From positions 64,988-128,987 of the forward strand of contig JAGTQC010000003.1 of the NCBI GenBank assembly GCA_018396535.1: DNA of 64,000 nucleotides, written 5' to 3'. Origin of the DNA: Candidatus Bathyarchaeota archaeon. Its GTDB lineage: Archaea > Thermoproteota > CALKCG01 > B24 > DRYS01. Made by a program: the position numbers and the translations under genes. The notes below the pieces were generated by a model. That model was not told where the DNA came from. It saw only the letters and a program-made list of their open reading frames with translations, and made no database searches. This document shows positions 48,566-57,510 of the stretch, one piece after another. Each line of letters begins with the position of its first letter. Position 1 is the stretch's first letter.

Positions 48566-49636
48566 ATGCGGCTGCCGCTAGCGATGTTAAAGTATCTAGC
48601 TAAGCGTATGATACTGTTATTTGCTACGCTCGTAGTAGCTATATATCTAACCATAATCATAGCTAACGCTGGCGGTCTTATAGATGATATATTGAAGGCT
48701 CAGCTTAGATACGAGATAGCGAGTAATCTAGCTAGATCTCCAGGCTGGTCTCAGCTCACTGAGGAGGAACAGAGGAGGATTATAGATGAGAGATTTCAAT
48801 CTGCTATAGAAGCTAAGGGGTTGGATAGACCGTTCCTAGAGCGTACGTTTAAATATCTCATAGATGCCTTAACGTTAAGTCTCGGTAGAGCTCTCTTCAT
48901 AACGAGTGCTAGCGGATCTAAAGCGGTAGGCGATATAATACTGGAGAGGTTGCCGCAAACAGTGCTATTATTCACTACAGGTACCATACTTTACTCCATT
49001 ATAGGTCTCCTCCTAGGATTGTATATGGCTAAACGTCCAGGCGGGTTTTTCGATAGGATATTCTCAGTCTTTGCTGTGGTAACTCAAGTTATACCTCCAT
49101 GGTTCTTCGGTATCCTCTTCATAATGGTGTTCGCATACTATCTCGGATTAGTACCGTTCGGGGGCATGGTGAGTGTACCTCCACCTAGGGATCCTCTGAA
49201 CTATGTACTAGATGTAGCTTACCATATGGCTCTACCGTTATTCACATGGATATTCTCGCTATTCGGTGCTTGGGCGTATATAGCTAGGAACCTTATAGTT
49301 CAGATAGCTGAGGAGGATTTCGTAAACACGGCTAAAGCTAAAGGTCTACCTGAGAATATTGTTATGCGTAGACATGTATTGAGACCTAGCCTCCCGCCTA
49401 TCGTAACGGTTATCTCGTTATCGCTTATAGCTTCATGGCAAGGAGCTATAATAACCGAGACTGTGTTCAACTGGCCTGGTTTAGGTACGTTATTCTATCA
49501 AGCGATAAACTCGTTGGATGCACCTGTAGTTATAGGGTTAACAGTTATATACGCTTACCTACTCGTAGCTACTGTACTCGTACTAGATCTAGTCTATAGT
49601 ATACTAGATCCGAGGATAAGAGCTGGGAGGATTTAG
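48566..49636 (+). CDS. ABC transporter permease (DppB/OppB family)
   Basis: Start of an operon of two permeases and two ATPases; ARNLIVQIAEEDFVNTAKAKGLPENIVMRRHVLRPSLPP EAA loop. Confidence 0.9.
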   Translation: MRLPLAMLKYLAKRMILLFATLVVAIYLTIIIANAGGLIDDILKAQLRYEIASNLARSPGWSQLTEEEQRRIIDERFQSAIEAKGLDRPFLERTFKYLIDALTLSLGRALFITSASGSKAVGDIILERLPQTVLLFTTGTILYSIIGLLLGLYMAKRPGGFFDRIFSVFAVVTQVIPPWFFGILFIMVFAYYLGLVPFGGMVSVPPPRDPLNYVLDVAYHMALPLFTWIFSLFGAWAYIARNLIVQIAEEDFVNTAKAKGLPENIVMRRHVLRPSLPPIVTVISLSLIASWQGAIITETVFNWPGLGTLFYQAINSLDAPVVIGLTVIYAYLLVATVLVLDLVYSILDPRIRAGRI

Positions 49637-49639
49637 ACT

Positions 49640-51022
49640 ATGAGTGCATCTAGGGGGTTACAAGATGTAGCGGATGCCGTACTAAGATCTAAAACCGGTT
49701 TGGTAGGATTATCCATCCTGGTAGCTATGGTGATCTTATCTATCCTAGCTCTAGCATATGTACCTTTCGACGTAGCTAGGGAGTGGAATAACCCATCATT
49801 CTGGCAGCGTAATCCTAGACTTGCCCTACCGAGTTGGATAAATATATTCCTAGGTGGGAGACTCCCGGAGACTATAACACTCTCTAACGATAGCTTCCGT
49901 AAATACTCGTATTATCTTGAAACAGTAGGATTGAAGTATTGTATACTCGAAGCGGATTTATCGTATTCGTATGGAGATTTCCCATCCGAACTGCGTCTCC
50001 TACTCTATATAAAAGGTGAGGAAGCTTTAACAACGGTGAGATGGATTCAACCTAACGGTGTGGATCTAACGGTATGGAAGGGTTCGTTTAAACGTGGTTC
50101 TAATACCATCTACATATCACGTCAGATAGATGTGCGTGAATTTATCAGGGATTCTTTGAAAAAGCTTAATCTTACAATACCATCAACAGTGAATCCTGAG
50201 GTAATCCTATTCGTAGATAATACTATGGTTCATAGCGAACTTACACCGGTTAACGGTAGGTATAGGATTAAGATAGAAGCTGTATCTTCAGATCCGTATA
50301 CGGATGTAGAAGCTGAATTTATAGTCTATGGTAGGGTCTATGGTTTAGCAGGTACTGATGATAAGAGGCGTGATCTATTCGTAGGTCTAGTTTGGGGTGC
50401 ACCTATAGCTTTAGCCTTCGGTTTAATCGCTGCTATAGCTACGAGCCTTCTACAGACGCTTATAGGTTCGTTGAGTGCGTGGTATGGAGGCTTTATCGAT
50501 GAAGCTATCCAGAGGGTTACGGATGTATATATGATAATCCCCTTCCTACCTATACTTATCACTATATCGGTTATATATAGGATAGATATATGGACTCTTC
50601 TACTGGTAGTCGTAGGTTTAAGCTTATTTGGAGGAGCTACTAAGACTGCTAGGAGTATGACATTCCAGATTATGGCTGAGCAGTATATAGAAGCAGCTAT
50701 ATCCTATGGTGCTAGTCGTAGACGTATCCTTCTCCTATACATACTACCTAGGTTGATGCCTTATACTATGGCTAACATAGTATTATCTGTACCAGGCTAT
50801 GTATTCCTCGAAGCAGCTCTAAGCGTATTGGGTCTGGGAGATCCTATGATGCCTACATGGGGTAAGATTATAAGCGATGCCTACTCTGGGGGAGCGGTTG
50901 TGCATGGGTTATGGTGGTGGATACTGCTACCATCAGCTCTTATAATACTTACAGCTATCTCGTTCGCATTCTTAGGGCTAGCTCTAGATAAGGTTGTTAA
51001 TCCTAGGTTGAGGGAGAGGTAG
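49640..51022 (+). CDS. ABC transporter permease (DppC/OppC family)
   Basis: GTDDKRRDLFVGLVWGAPIALAFG; AEQYIEAAISYGASRRRILLLYILPRLMP. Confidence 0.9.
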   Translation: MSASRGLQDVADAVLRSKTGLVGLSILVAMVILSILALAYVPFDVAREWNNPSFWQRNPRLALPSWINIFLGGRLPETITLSNDSFRKYSYYLETVGLKYCILEADLSYSYGDFPSELRLLLYIKGEEALTTVRWIQPNGVDLTVWKGSFKRGSNTIYISRQIDVREFIRDSLKKLNLTIPSTVNPEVILFVDNTMVHSELTPVNGRYRIKIEAVSSDPYTDVEAEFIVYGRVYGLAGTDDKRRDLFVGLVWGAPIALAFGLIAAIATSLLQTLIGSLSAWYGGFIDEAIQRVTDVYMIIPFLPILITISVIYRIDIWTLLLVVVGLSLFGGATKTARSMTFQIMAEQYIEAAISYGASRRRILLLYILPRLMPYTMANIVLSVPGYVFLEAALSVLGLGDPMMPTWGKIISDAYSGGAVVHGLWWWILLPSALIILTAISFAFLGLALDKVVNPRLRER

Positions 51023-51028
51023 AACTGT

Positions 51029-51988
51029 ATGGATAGCCTCTTAAAGGTTAGGGGTTTGAAGCTATACTATAGGACTAGGAGAGGTATCGTTAGAGCTGTT
51101 GATGGTGTTAGCTTCGATCTACGTAGGGGTGAAACTCTAGCTATAGTAGGGGAATCCGGATGTGGTAAATCCTCTATGGCTATAGCTATAATACGGATAC
51201 TCCCTAGAAATATCGATACGTATGATGGTGAGATAATACTGGATGGGGTTGATATTATGAAGATCGATGATGGTAGATTTAGAGAGGAGGTAGCTTGGAG
51301 GAGGATCTCTATGGTATTCCAGGGTGCTATGAATGCTTTAAACCCTGTTATGAAGGTTGGATTCCAGGTTGCGGAGCCTCTGATACTTCATGGTAAAATG
51401 GATAAGGGTGAAGCCTTAGGTAAAGCTAGGACATTACTAGGGTTGGTAGGTCTACCTCCGTTTATAGCTGATAGGTATCCTCATGAACTTAGTGGAGGTA
51501 TGAAGCAGAGGGTTGTTATAGCTATGGCTCTAGCTTTGAATCCAGAAATAGTTATACTAGATGAGCCTACATCTGCGTTAGATGTTATAACTCAAGCTAA
51601 CATAATGAACCTGCTTAAGAAGCTTAAGAAGGAGAGGGGTCTCTCATACATATTTATAACGCATGATCTAGCTCTCGCAAGCGAGCTTGCAGATACAGTC
51701 GCGGTTATGTATGGGGGTAAGATAATGGAATATGGGGCTGCAGAACAGTTATACCTAGATCCGAAGCATCCATACTCTCAGAAGCTACTAGCTAGTATAC
51801 CTACTTTGAGAACTGATAAGAAGCTTGAATTCATACCTGGTGCTCCTCCAGATCTAGTATCTCCTCCACCAGGATGCCGTTTCCATCCTAGATGCCCCTA
51901 CGCTATGCCTGTATGTAGGGAGAGGGAGCCTATACTCGGAGAGGTTGAGAAGGATAGATACGTAGCATGCTGGCTATACGGTGGGTGA
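51029..51988 (+). CDS. Oligopeptide/dipeptide-type ABC ATPase (DppD/OppD family)
   Basis: [46 protein letters not shown]-terminal [14 protein letters not shown]. Confidence 0.92.
   Translation: MDSLLKVRGLKLYYRTRRGIVRAVDGVSFDLRRGETLAIVGESGCGKSSMAIAIIRILPRNIDTYDGEIILDGVDIMKIDDGRFREEVAWRRISMVFQGAMNALNPVMKVGFQVAEPLILHGKMDKGEALGKARTLLGLVGLPPFIADRYPHELSGGMKQRVVIAMALALNPEIVILDEPTSALDVITQANIMNLLKKLKKERGLSYIFITHDLALASELADTVAVMYGGKIMEYGAAEQLYLDPKHPYSQKLLASIPTLRTDKKLEFIPGAPPDLVSPPPGCRFHPRCPYAMPVCREREPILGEVEKDRYVACWLYGG
51089..51168 (+). repeat. 80-bp perfect repeat, copy 1 (copy 2 at 52071-52150)
   Basis: Identical string gttagagctgttgatggtgttagcttcgatctacgtaggggtgaaactctagctatagtaggggaatccggatgtggtaa in both ATPase genes. 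Confidence 0.95.
51869..51980 (+). repeat. 112-bp perfect repeat, copy 1 (copy 2 at 52842-52953)
   Basis: Identical string ccaggatgccgtttccatcc...gtagcatgctggctatacg at the 3' ends of both ATPase genes. Confidence 0.95.
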
Positions 51989-52961
51989 TTTGAGCATAGC
52001 TAATCTACTCGAAGTTCGAAATCTAAGAGTCTGGTTTCCTATAAGAAGGTTGTTTAAAGAACCTTTATTTGTTAGAGCTGTTGATGGTGTTAGCTTCGAT
52101 CTACGTAGGGGTGAAACTCTAGCTATAGTAGGGGAATCCGGATGTGGTAAGACGACTCTAGGTAAGGCATGTCTTAGGCTAGTCGAACCGACATCCGGTT
52201 CGATATTATACGATGGGAGGGATATTACTAGTATACCGGATAAGGAATTGAAGTGGTATCGTAGAGAAGCTCAGATAATATACCAGGATCCATTCAGTAG
52301 TCTAAACCCATTCTTCACAGTATACAAGATTCTGGAGGAGCCTCTAATAGTAAACGAGGTTGGAGATGATAGATCTGAGCTTGTATATAAAGCTCTAGAA
52401 GATGTTAAGCTCACACCGATCGAGGAGTTTGTAGGTAAGTATCCGCATATGCTGAGCGGTGGGCAGAGGCAGAGGGTTGCTATAGCTAGAGCTTTAATCT
52501 TGAAACCGCGTTTCGTAGTAGCTGATGAACCAGTATCTATGCTCGATGTATCGGTTAGGGTAGAGATACTCTACCTTCTCAAAGAATTGCAGGAGAGGTA
52601 TGGTATAGCCTTCCTGTATATAACCCATGATATAGCTACGGTGAAATACTTCTCAGATCGTATAGGAGTTATGTATGCAGGTAACTTTGTCGAATCAGGT
52701 TTGATTAAAACCGTGGTATCGGATCCGCTACACCCGTATACGAAGGCGTTGATAGAAGCTATACCGGATCCGGATCCGAAGAATAGGTTTGTGGAGAGAA
52801 AGGTTGTAGCAGGTGAACCGCCTAACCCTATAGATATACCTCCAGGATGCCGTTTCCATCCTAGATGCCCCTACGCTATGCCTGTATGTAGGGAGAGGGA
52901 GCCTATACTCGGAGAGGTTGAGAAGGATAGATACGTAGCATGCTGGCTATACGATCGGTAG
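51981..52961 (+). CDS. Oligopeptide/dipeptide-type ABC ATPase (DppF/OppF family)
   Basis: [46 protein letters not shown]-terminal [14 protein letters not shown]. Confidence 0.92.
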   Translation: MGDLSIANLLEVRNLRVWFPIRRLFKEPLFVRAVDGVSFDLRRGETLAIVGESGCGKTTLGKACLRLVEPTSGSILYDGRDITSIPDKELKWYRREAQIIYQDPFSSLNPFFTVYKILEEPLIVNEVGDDRSELVYKALEDVKLTPIEEFVGKYPHMLSGGQRQRVAIARALILKPRFVVADEPVSMLDVSVRVEILYLLKELQERYGIAFLYITHDIATVKYFSDRIGVMYAGNFVESGLIKTVVSDPLHPYTKALIEAIPDPDPKNRFVERKVVAGEPPNPIDIPPGCRFHPRCPYAMPVCREREPILGEVEKDRYVACWLYDR

Positions 52962-53006
52962 GATAACTAAGAAATGGTATGGTTGGAGATTGTTTAAGCT
53001 ATCCTT

Positions 53007-54170
53007 CTAACCTGTAAGTATTATCTTCTTAACGACGTCTATAATCCTAGCTTGATCGCCAGTCTCCCTAGCCTCCTCCAGCTCATCTCTCCTAGCGTAT
53101 ATTAGTAGAGCTTTCTTCATCAAGTTTCCGAATATCTCTTTACTAAGCTTCATAGCCTTCACCGGATCCATCCTATACGTGAATTGATCCTCTCCAAACC
53201 ATCCATCGTAGCCTATATCTATAGCTGCGTATAGGTAGTCTACGAAACGCCATATATCTCCTGTACCGAATACCCTATCTTCATCGTTACTATGTAGTTT
53301 AGCAGTATTTATATGGAATCCCACTATGGGTACACCCATACCATGTAATGCGTATACTGTGAATGCTGGTTCGACTGCATACATCTGTTCATGCCCATAA
53401 TCTATGGTTACACCCATAACCTTAGACCCCACCTCCTCGTTCACCTTATAGGCTATCCATCCAGCTAGGTGTGTTGTAGGAACTATCATATTCCCCTCTT
53501 TAGGCTCCTTAAGCTTAGCTTCGACACCGAATTTTAGATCAAGCTCTCTACACCTCTTCGAAGCTTGTCTACAAGCATCGAGGAACCATTCGAATTTACG
53601 TAGATAGTTTGATTCGAAGTTGTAATCCCACCCATCCTGACCTGGCCATAGGCTTAGGCTAGGGCTTCCAACTTCTCTAGCTAGATCTGCAGCTTGTAGT
53701 AGTATTTCGAATGCCCTCTCCCTAACCTCTCTTATAGGGTTTGTTACAGATCCAAGCTTCCATCTGGGATCTGTGAACATATTTATATTCATATTCGATA
53801 CCTTGAGGCTAAGCTTTTCGAGGATCGATTTAACCTTCACAACCCTATCCTCATCTATCCTTAGATTCTCATCTAGGAATAGTACATCGTGGAACTCAAC
53901 CCCTTCTATACCTGCTTCAGCTATCCTCTTAAGCTGTGCTTCTATACTCGAATCCAACTCTGGGAAGTATCCTCTAGTAGCGAATCTATCTAGAAAATCT
54001 CCTGCAGACCAGTGTCCAGCTGCGAATTTTATATCGAAATCCTTGAAGAATCTATCCAGTACATCGCCTTCAAGATAACCCTTATACTCTGTTTCAAGCT
54101 TCGCAAGATTATTCTTAGATACCTTCAAGCCGCTATCACCCCGAATAGAAATTGTCGAATCTTTAACCAA
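53007..54170 (-). CDS. Xylose isomerase-like TIM-barrel protein
   Basis: IKFAAGHWSAGDFLDRFATRG, GIEGVEFHD, SLSLWPGQDGWDYNFE, IDYGHEQMYAVEP, GFHINTAKLHSNDED. Confidence 0.75.
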   Translation of the reverse strand: MVKDSTISIRGDSGLKVSKNNLAKLETEYKGYLEGDVLDRFFKDFDIKFAAGHWSAGDFLDRFATRGYFPELDSSIEAQLKRIAEAGIEGVEFHDVLFLDENLRIDEDRVVKVKSILEKLSLKVSNMNINMFTDPRWKLGSVTNPIREVRERAFEILLQAADLAREVGSPSLSLWPGQDGWDYNFESNYLRKFEWFLDACRQASKRCRELDLKFGVEAKLKEPKEGNMIVPTTHLAGWIAYKVNEEVGSKVMGVTIDYGHEQMYAVEPAFTVYALHGMGVPIVGFHINTAKLHSNDEDRVFGTGDIWRFVDYLYAAIDIGYDGWFGEDQFTYRMDPVKAMKLSKEIFGNLMKKALLIYARRDELEEARETGDQARIIDVVKKIILTG

Positions 54171-54178
54171 TATTAAAC

Positions 54179-55984
54179 TTACTCCTCCTCGATAGTAGCG
54201 GCTGTATAGTAGTATTCACCCATCTCCTTCTGTATCCTATCCAGTCTCGAACCCTCCTTATTAGCTCTAGGCCTATACGTTTGTCTATCCCTTCTAAACG
54301 TTACTCCAAGCTCCTTGAGGAACATATTCATACCACTCCTCATATCCATAGGCTGATGCCCGTAACCATCGACTCCAGGTATACCTGAGAATACCATAAG
54401 CCTATCAGCTATGAAATCTTGGACTAGTATATCATGCTCGACGACGAAGGCAACCCTACCGAGATTTTCTACGATCCTACGAACAGCTCTAGCCATAGCT
54501 AACCTCTCCTCTACATCTAGATATGCGCTAGGCTCATCGAGTAGGTATATATCAGCATCCATGGATAAACATATAGCTATAGCTAGCTTCTGAAGCTCAC
54601 CGCCGCTTAGATCTGATACCCTCCTATCTAAGATCTTATCCAATCTGAAGGGTCTATATATCTCCTCTCTGAAGAAGCTGGACTCCATCCTATCGCCTAG
54701 AGTCTTCCTCAATAATACTTCTACAACCCCATCGTAATCCCCGGATATATACTGAGGCTTATAACTAACCTTAACTCCACCTGGTAGGGCATCCCCCTCG
54801 TCAGGCTTCTCCAACCCGGCTAGAAGCTTAACGAACGTAGTCTTACCGATACCATTCGGTCCTAGTATACCTATAACCTCGCCTCTACGTATGAATCCAG
54901 GTTCAACTCTCAGAGTGAATCCTCCAAGCTTCTTAACCATGAAGCCCCAGCTATACTCTATATCGATAGACTCAGCTACCTGGGTAGGTGGTTTAACCTG
55001 GAATCTTATAGGTTGACTCCTAAACCTTACATTATCGCTTGGAATATATCCTTCGAGAAACATGTTTATCCCATCTCTAACAGCTCTAGGATAGGATACT
55101 ATACCGTATACACCTGGATCACCATATAGAACCGATATCATATCAGACATGTAATCCAATACTATCAGATCATGCTCAGCTACGACTACCATAACATCCT
55201 GTTTAGCTAGCCATCTGATAACCCTAGCTACCTTAATCCTCTGACGTACATCTAGATAGCTTGAAGGCTCGTCGAATATGTATACATCAGCATCTCTACA
55301 TACAACCGCTGCTATAGCAACCCTCTGTAGCTCTCCACCGCTAAGTACATCCACCCTTCTATCGATAACTTCTCTAAGCTCTAGGATCGATACGATATAA
55401 TCCATAACGCCCCGCTCATCTAGCTTAGATAGGAGTCTACTAGCTTCGCCCTTAAACACTCTAGGTATAGCATCTATATACTGAGGCTTATACGCTACTC
55501 TAAGATTACCCGAGGCGAGTTTAGCGAAGTAGTCTTTAAGAGATGTACCTCCGAAGTACTCTATTATACTATCCCAGTCTGGCGGATCACCCTCCACTAC
55601 TCCTAGGTTAGGTTTAAGCTTACCTGCAAGTATACGGAGGGATGTAGATTTACCTACACCATTCTTACCTACTAGACCTAGTACGGTAGATCTAGCTGGT
55701 ATAGGTAGTCTGAATAGTTTAAACCCGTTAACACCATATCTATGGATACATTCACCTTCAAGCTCTCCTGGAAGATTAACTATCGATATAGCTTTAAACG
55801 GGCATTTATTAACACAGATACCGCATCCTATGCATAGCTCCTCAGATATTATAGGCTTACCCTTATCATCCACCTTGATAACTTCGATCTTATTCCTAAC
55901 GAGTGGGCATAGACGTCTGCATAGTAGTCCACAATCTTCTACACGGCAGCTATCTCTATCTATTACAGCAATCCTGTTAGTCAT
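54179..55984 (-). CDS. ABCE1/RLI ribosome recycling ATPase
   Basis: N-terminal Fe-S (CRVEDCGLLCRRLCPL; CIGCGICVNKCPF), twin ABC domains with GKNGVGKST / GPNGIGKTT and LSGGELQ; likely ATG start near 55984 with AGGTG SD. Confidence 0.95.
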   Translation of the reverse strand: MTNRIAVIDRDSCRVEDCGLLCRRLCPLVRNKIEVIKVDDKGKPIISEELCIGCGICVNKCPFKAISIVNLPGELEGECIHRYGVNGFKLFRLPIPARSTVLGLVGKNGVGKSTSLRILAGKLKPNLGVVEGDPPDWDSIIEYFGGTSLKDYFAKLASGNLRVAYKPQYIDAIPRVFKGEASRLLSKLDERGVMDYIVSILELREVIDRRVDVLSGGELQRVAIAAVVCRDADVYIFDEPSSYLDVRQRIKVARVIRWLAKQDVMVVVAEHDLIVLDYMSDMISVLYGDPGVYGIVSYPRAVRDGINMFLEGYIPSDNVRFRSQPIRFQVKPPTQVAESIDIEYSWGFMVKKLGGFTLRVEPGFIRRGEVIGILGPNGIGKTTFVKLLAGLEKPDEGDALPGGVKVSYKPQYISGDYDGVVEVLLRKTLGDRMESSFFREEIYRPFRLDKILDRRVSDLSGGELQKLAIAICLSMDADIYLLDEPSAYLDVEERLAMARAVRRIVENLGRVAFVVEHDILVQDFIADRLMVFSGIPGVDGYGHQPMDMRSGMNMFLKELGVTFRRDRQTYRPRANKEGSRLDRIQKEMGEYYYTAATIEEE

Positions 55985-56034
55985 AGCCGACACCTAGAAT
56001 GATTCCGCTATAGGTGAATGATAGTGGAAAGGGG

Positions 56035-56087
56035 AAAAAAGGTAACGGAAGGAGTGGAAGGTTGGGGGGCTAAGCTACCACTCCTCC
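56035..56087 (-). promoter_or_regulatory. Candidate attenuator: hairpin overlapping the micro-ORF 3' end, followed by U6
   Basis: Minus-strand RNA GGAGGAGUGG (56087-56078) pairs with CCACUCCUUC (56057-56048), 10 bp with one G-U, 20-nt loop; U6 at 56040-56035; ABCE1 starts downstream. Confidence 0.45.
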
Positions 56088-56182
56088 TCTTCCTCTTCCT
56101 CCCACTCTTCCTCCTCCCACTCCTCTTCCTCCCATTCCTCCTCCCATTCTTCCTCCTCTTCCTCCTCTTCGAATCTGAACAT
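56075..56182 (-). CDS. 35-aa poly-Glu/Trp microprotein or leader peptide: MFRFEEEEEEEEWEEEWEEEEWEEEEWEEEEEEEW
   Basis: Manually translated: ATG to TAG, SD GGGGGAGGTG 7 nt before ATG, TATA-like box upstream, mixed GAG/GAA codons. Confidence 0.75.
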   Translation of the reverse strand: MFRFEEEEEEEEWEEEWEEEEWEEEEWEEEEEEEW

Positions 56183-56232
56183 GATCTAACACCTCCCCCT
56201 TAGCGGGGCTAAAGAAGCATCCCCACCGCTAG

Positions 56233-56240
56233 TTTAAAAA
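56233..56240 (-). promoter_or_regulatory. Candidate TATA box for the poly-Glu micro-ORF
   Basis: TTTTTAAA on minus strand about 50 nt upstream of the ATG. Confidence 0.45.
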
Positions 56241-56286
56241 CTTTTTGATCATGAACGATCGCCATACATTCCCTCTCAATCTAAAC

Positions 56287-56382
56287 TATACTAGTATGGG
56301 ATTGGGGTGCTTAGCACACTCAAGATCCCGCTCATCAGGATCGCAAGGGCCAGAGCTGCCATCGCACCCCGAGACTAGTATA
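56287..56382. ncRNA. Candidate structured RNA / composite hairpin, strand unresolved
   Basis: Nested perfect inverted repeats: outer TATACTAGT/ACTAGTATA (9 bp), middle GGGGTGC/GCACCCC (7 bp), inner GATCC/GGATC (5 bp) closing a TGATGAGCG loop on the minus strand. Confidence 0.4.
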
Positions 56383-56399
56383 TATTAGATTCTTCTAGA

Positions 56400-57374
56400 T
56401 TAGCGTTTCCTCGATACATCGTTCACAGGGTATCTGGGGGGCTCTCCATGTAGAACCCTTAGTATATCCTCCACAGCTGTCAGAGCCATCCTCCTCCTAC
56501 ATTCTGAAGTATTGGAAGCTATATGTGGTGTAAGTATTACGTTATCGAGATCTAGTAGAGGATCATCTAGGGGTAGAGGCTCCTCCCAGAATACATCTAA
56601 TCCAGCTCCAGCTATCCACCCCTCCTTTAAAGCCTTTACTAGAGAATCGTGATCCACTATAGGTCCTCTAGCTATATTAACTAGGATAGCTGTAGGCTTC
56701 ATAAGCTTAAGCTCCTCCTCCCCTATCATACCGCGTGTATACTCTGTTAACGGACATGATACTACTATGAAATCGGATTCTCTAAGTAGATCTTCTAGAG
56801 ATCTATACTCTACTCCAAACTCTGCTTCTAGCTGAGGCTTCCTAACGATATCGTAGTATAGTATCTTCATAGAGAATCCTCTAGCACGTTTAGCTATAGC
56901 CGATCCTATCCTTCCTAAGCCTATTATACCTATAACCTTACCCCATACATCCATCCCTACGAATAGGAATGGATCTCTAATCCTCCATAACCTAGATTTG
57001 ACATACTGAGATGATCTACAGATATTCCTAGCTAAGCAGAGTATGTGAGCGAAAGCCATATCCGCTACGGTTTCATGGAGGACTGGGGTTATGGTAACCC
57101 ATACCCCCCTCTCGGTAGCAGCATCTACATCAACATTATCGTATCCAACCCCATGCCTAGCTATTACTCTAAGCCTAGATGCCGATTCTATAACCCTCCT
57201 ACTCACTCTCTCTACATTAAGTGTTACGAGTATAGCGTCAGCATCTCTAACCGATTCTATAAGCTCATCCTCGGTAGGAGGTTTATCGAATACATATACA
57301 TCAGTATACTTCTTCAATAATTCTAAAGCCTCGCTATGTATGGGAGCTGTTATTACCACATGGTATCTACCCAT
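56400..57374 (-). CDS. D-isomer-specific 2-hydroxyacid dehydrogenase (phosphoglycerate dehydrogenase-like)
   Basis: VIGIIGLGRIGSAIAKRARGFSMKILYYD; VNIARGPIVDHDSLVKALKEGWIAGAGLDVFWEEPLP. Confidence 0.9.
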   Translation of the reverse strand: MGRYHVVITAPIHSEALELLKKYTDVYVFDKPPTEDELIESVRDADAILVTLNVERVSRRVIESASRLRVIARHGVGYDNVDVDAATERGVWVTITPVLHETVADMAFAHILCLARNICRSSQYVKSRLWRIRDPFLFVGMDVWGKVIGIIGLGRIGSAIAKRARGFSMKILYYDIVRKPQLEAEFGVEYRSLEDLLRESDFIVVSCPLTEYTRGMIGEEELKLMKPTAILVNIARGPIVDHDSLVKALKEGWIAGAGLDVFWEEPLPLDDPLLDLDNVILTPHIASNTSECRRRMALTAVEDILRVLHGEPPRYPVNDVSRKR

Positions 57375-57510
57375 TCATCCATCCCCCGAATAGTATCCTA
57401 CTACTTAACCCCATCTACATCATACGGCTAGTACTAGGATAAAGGATTTAACTATAATATCACACCGTTAACTTCGATCCAGAACTAGCTAAATCTACTA
57501 ATATGCATAT

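Noticed and set aside
56018-56203. Plus-strand 61-aa ORF rich in Leu/Phe that looks like a transmembrane peptide
   Set aside because: Antisense reading of the GAG/GAA poly-Glu tract. The ATG lacks a properly spaced SD, whereas the minus-strand ORF has a strong one.
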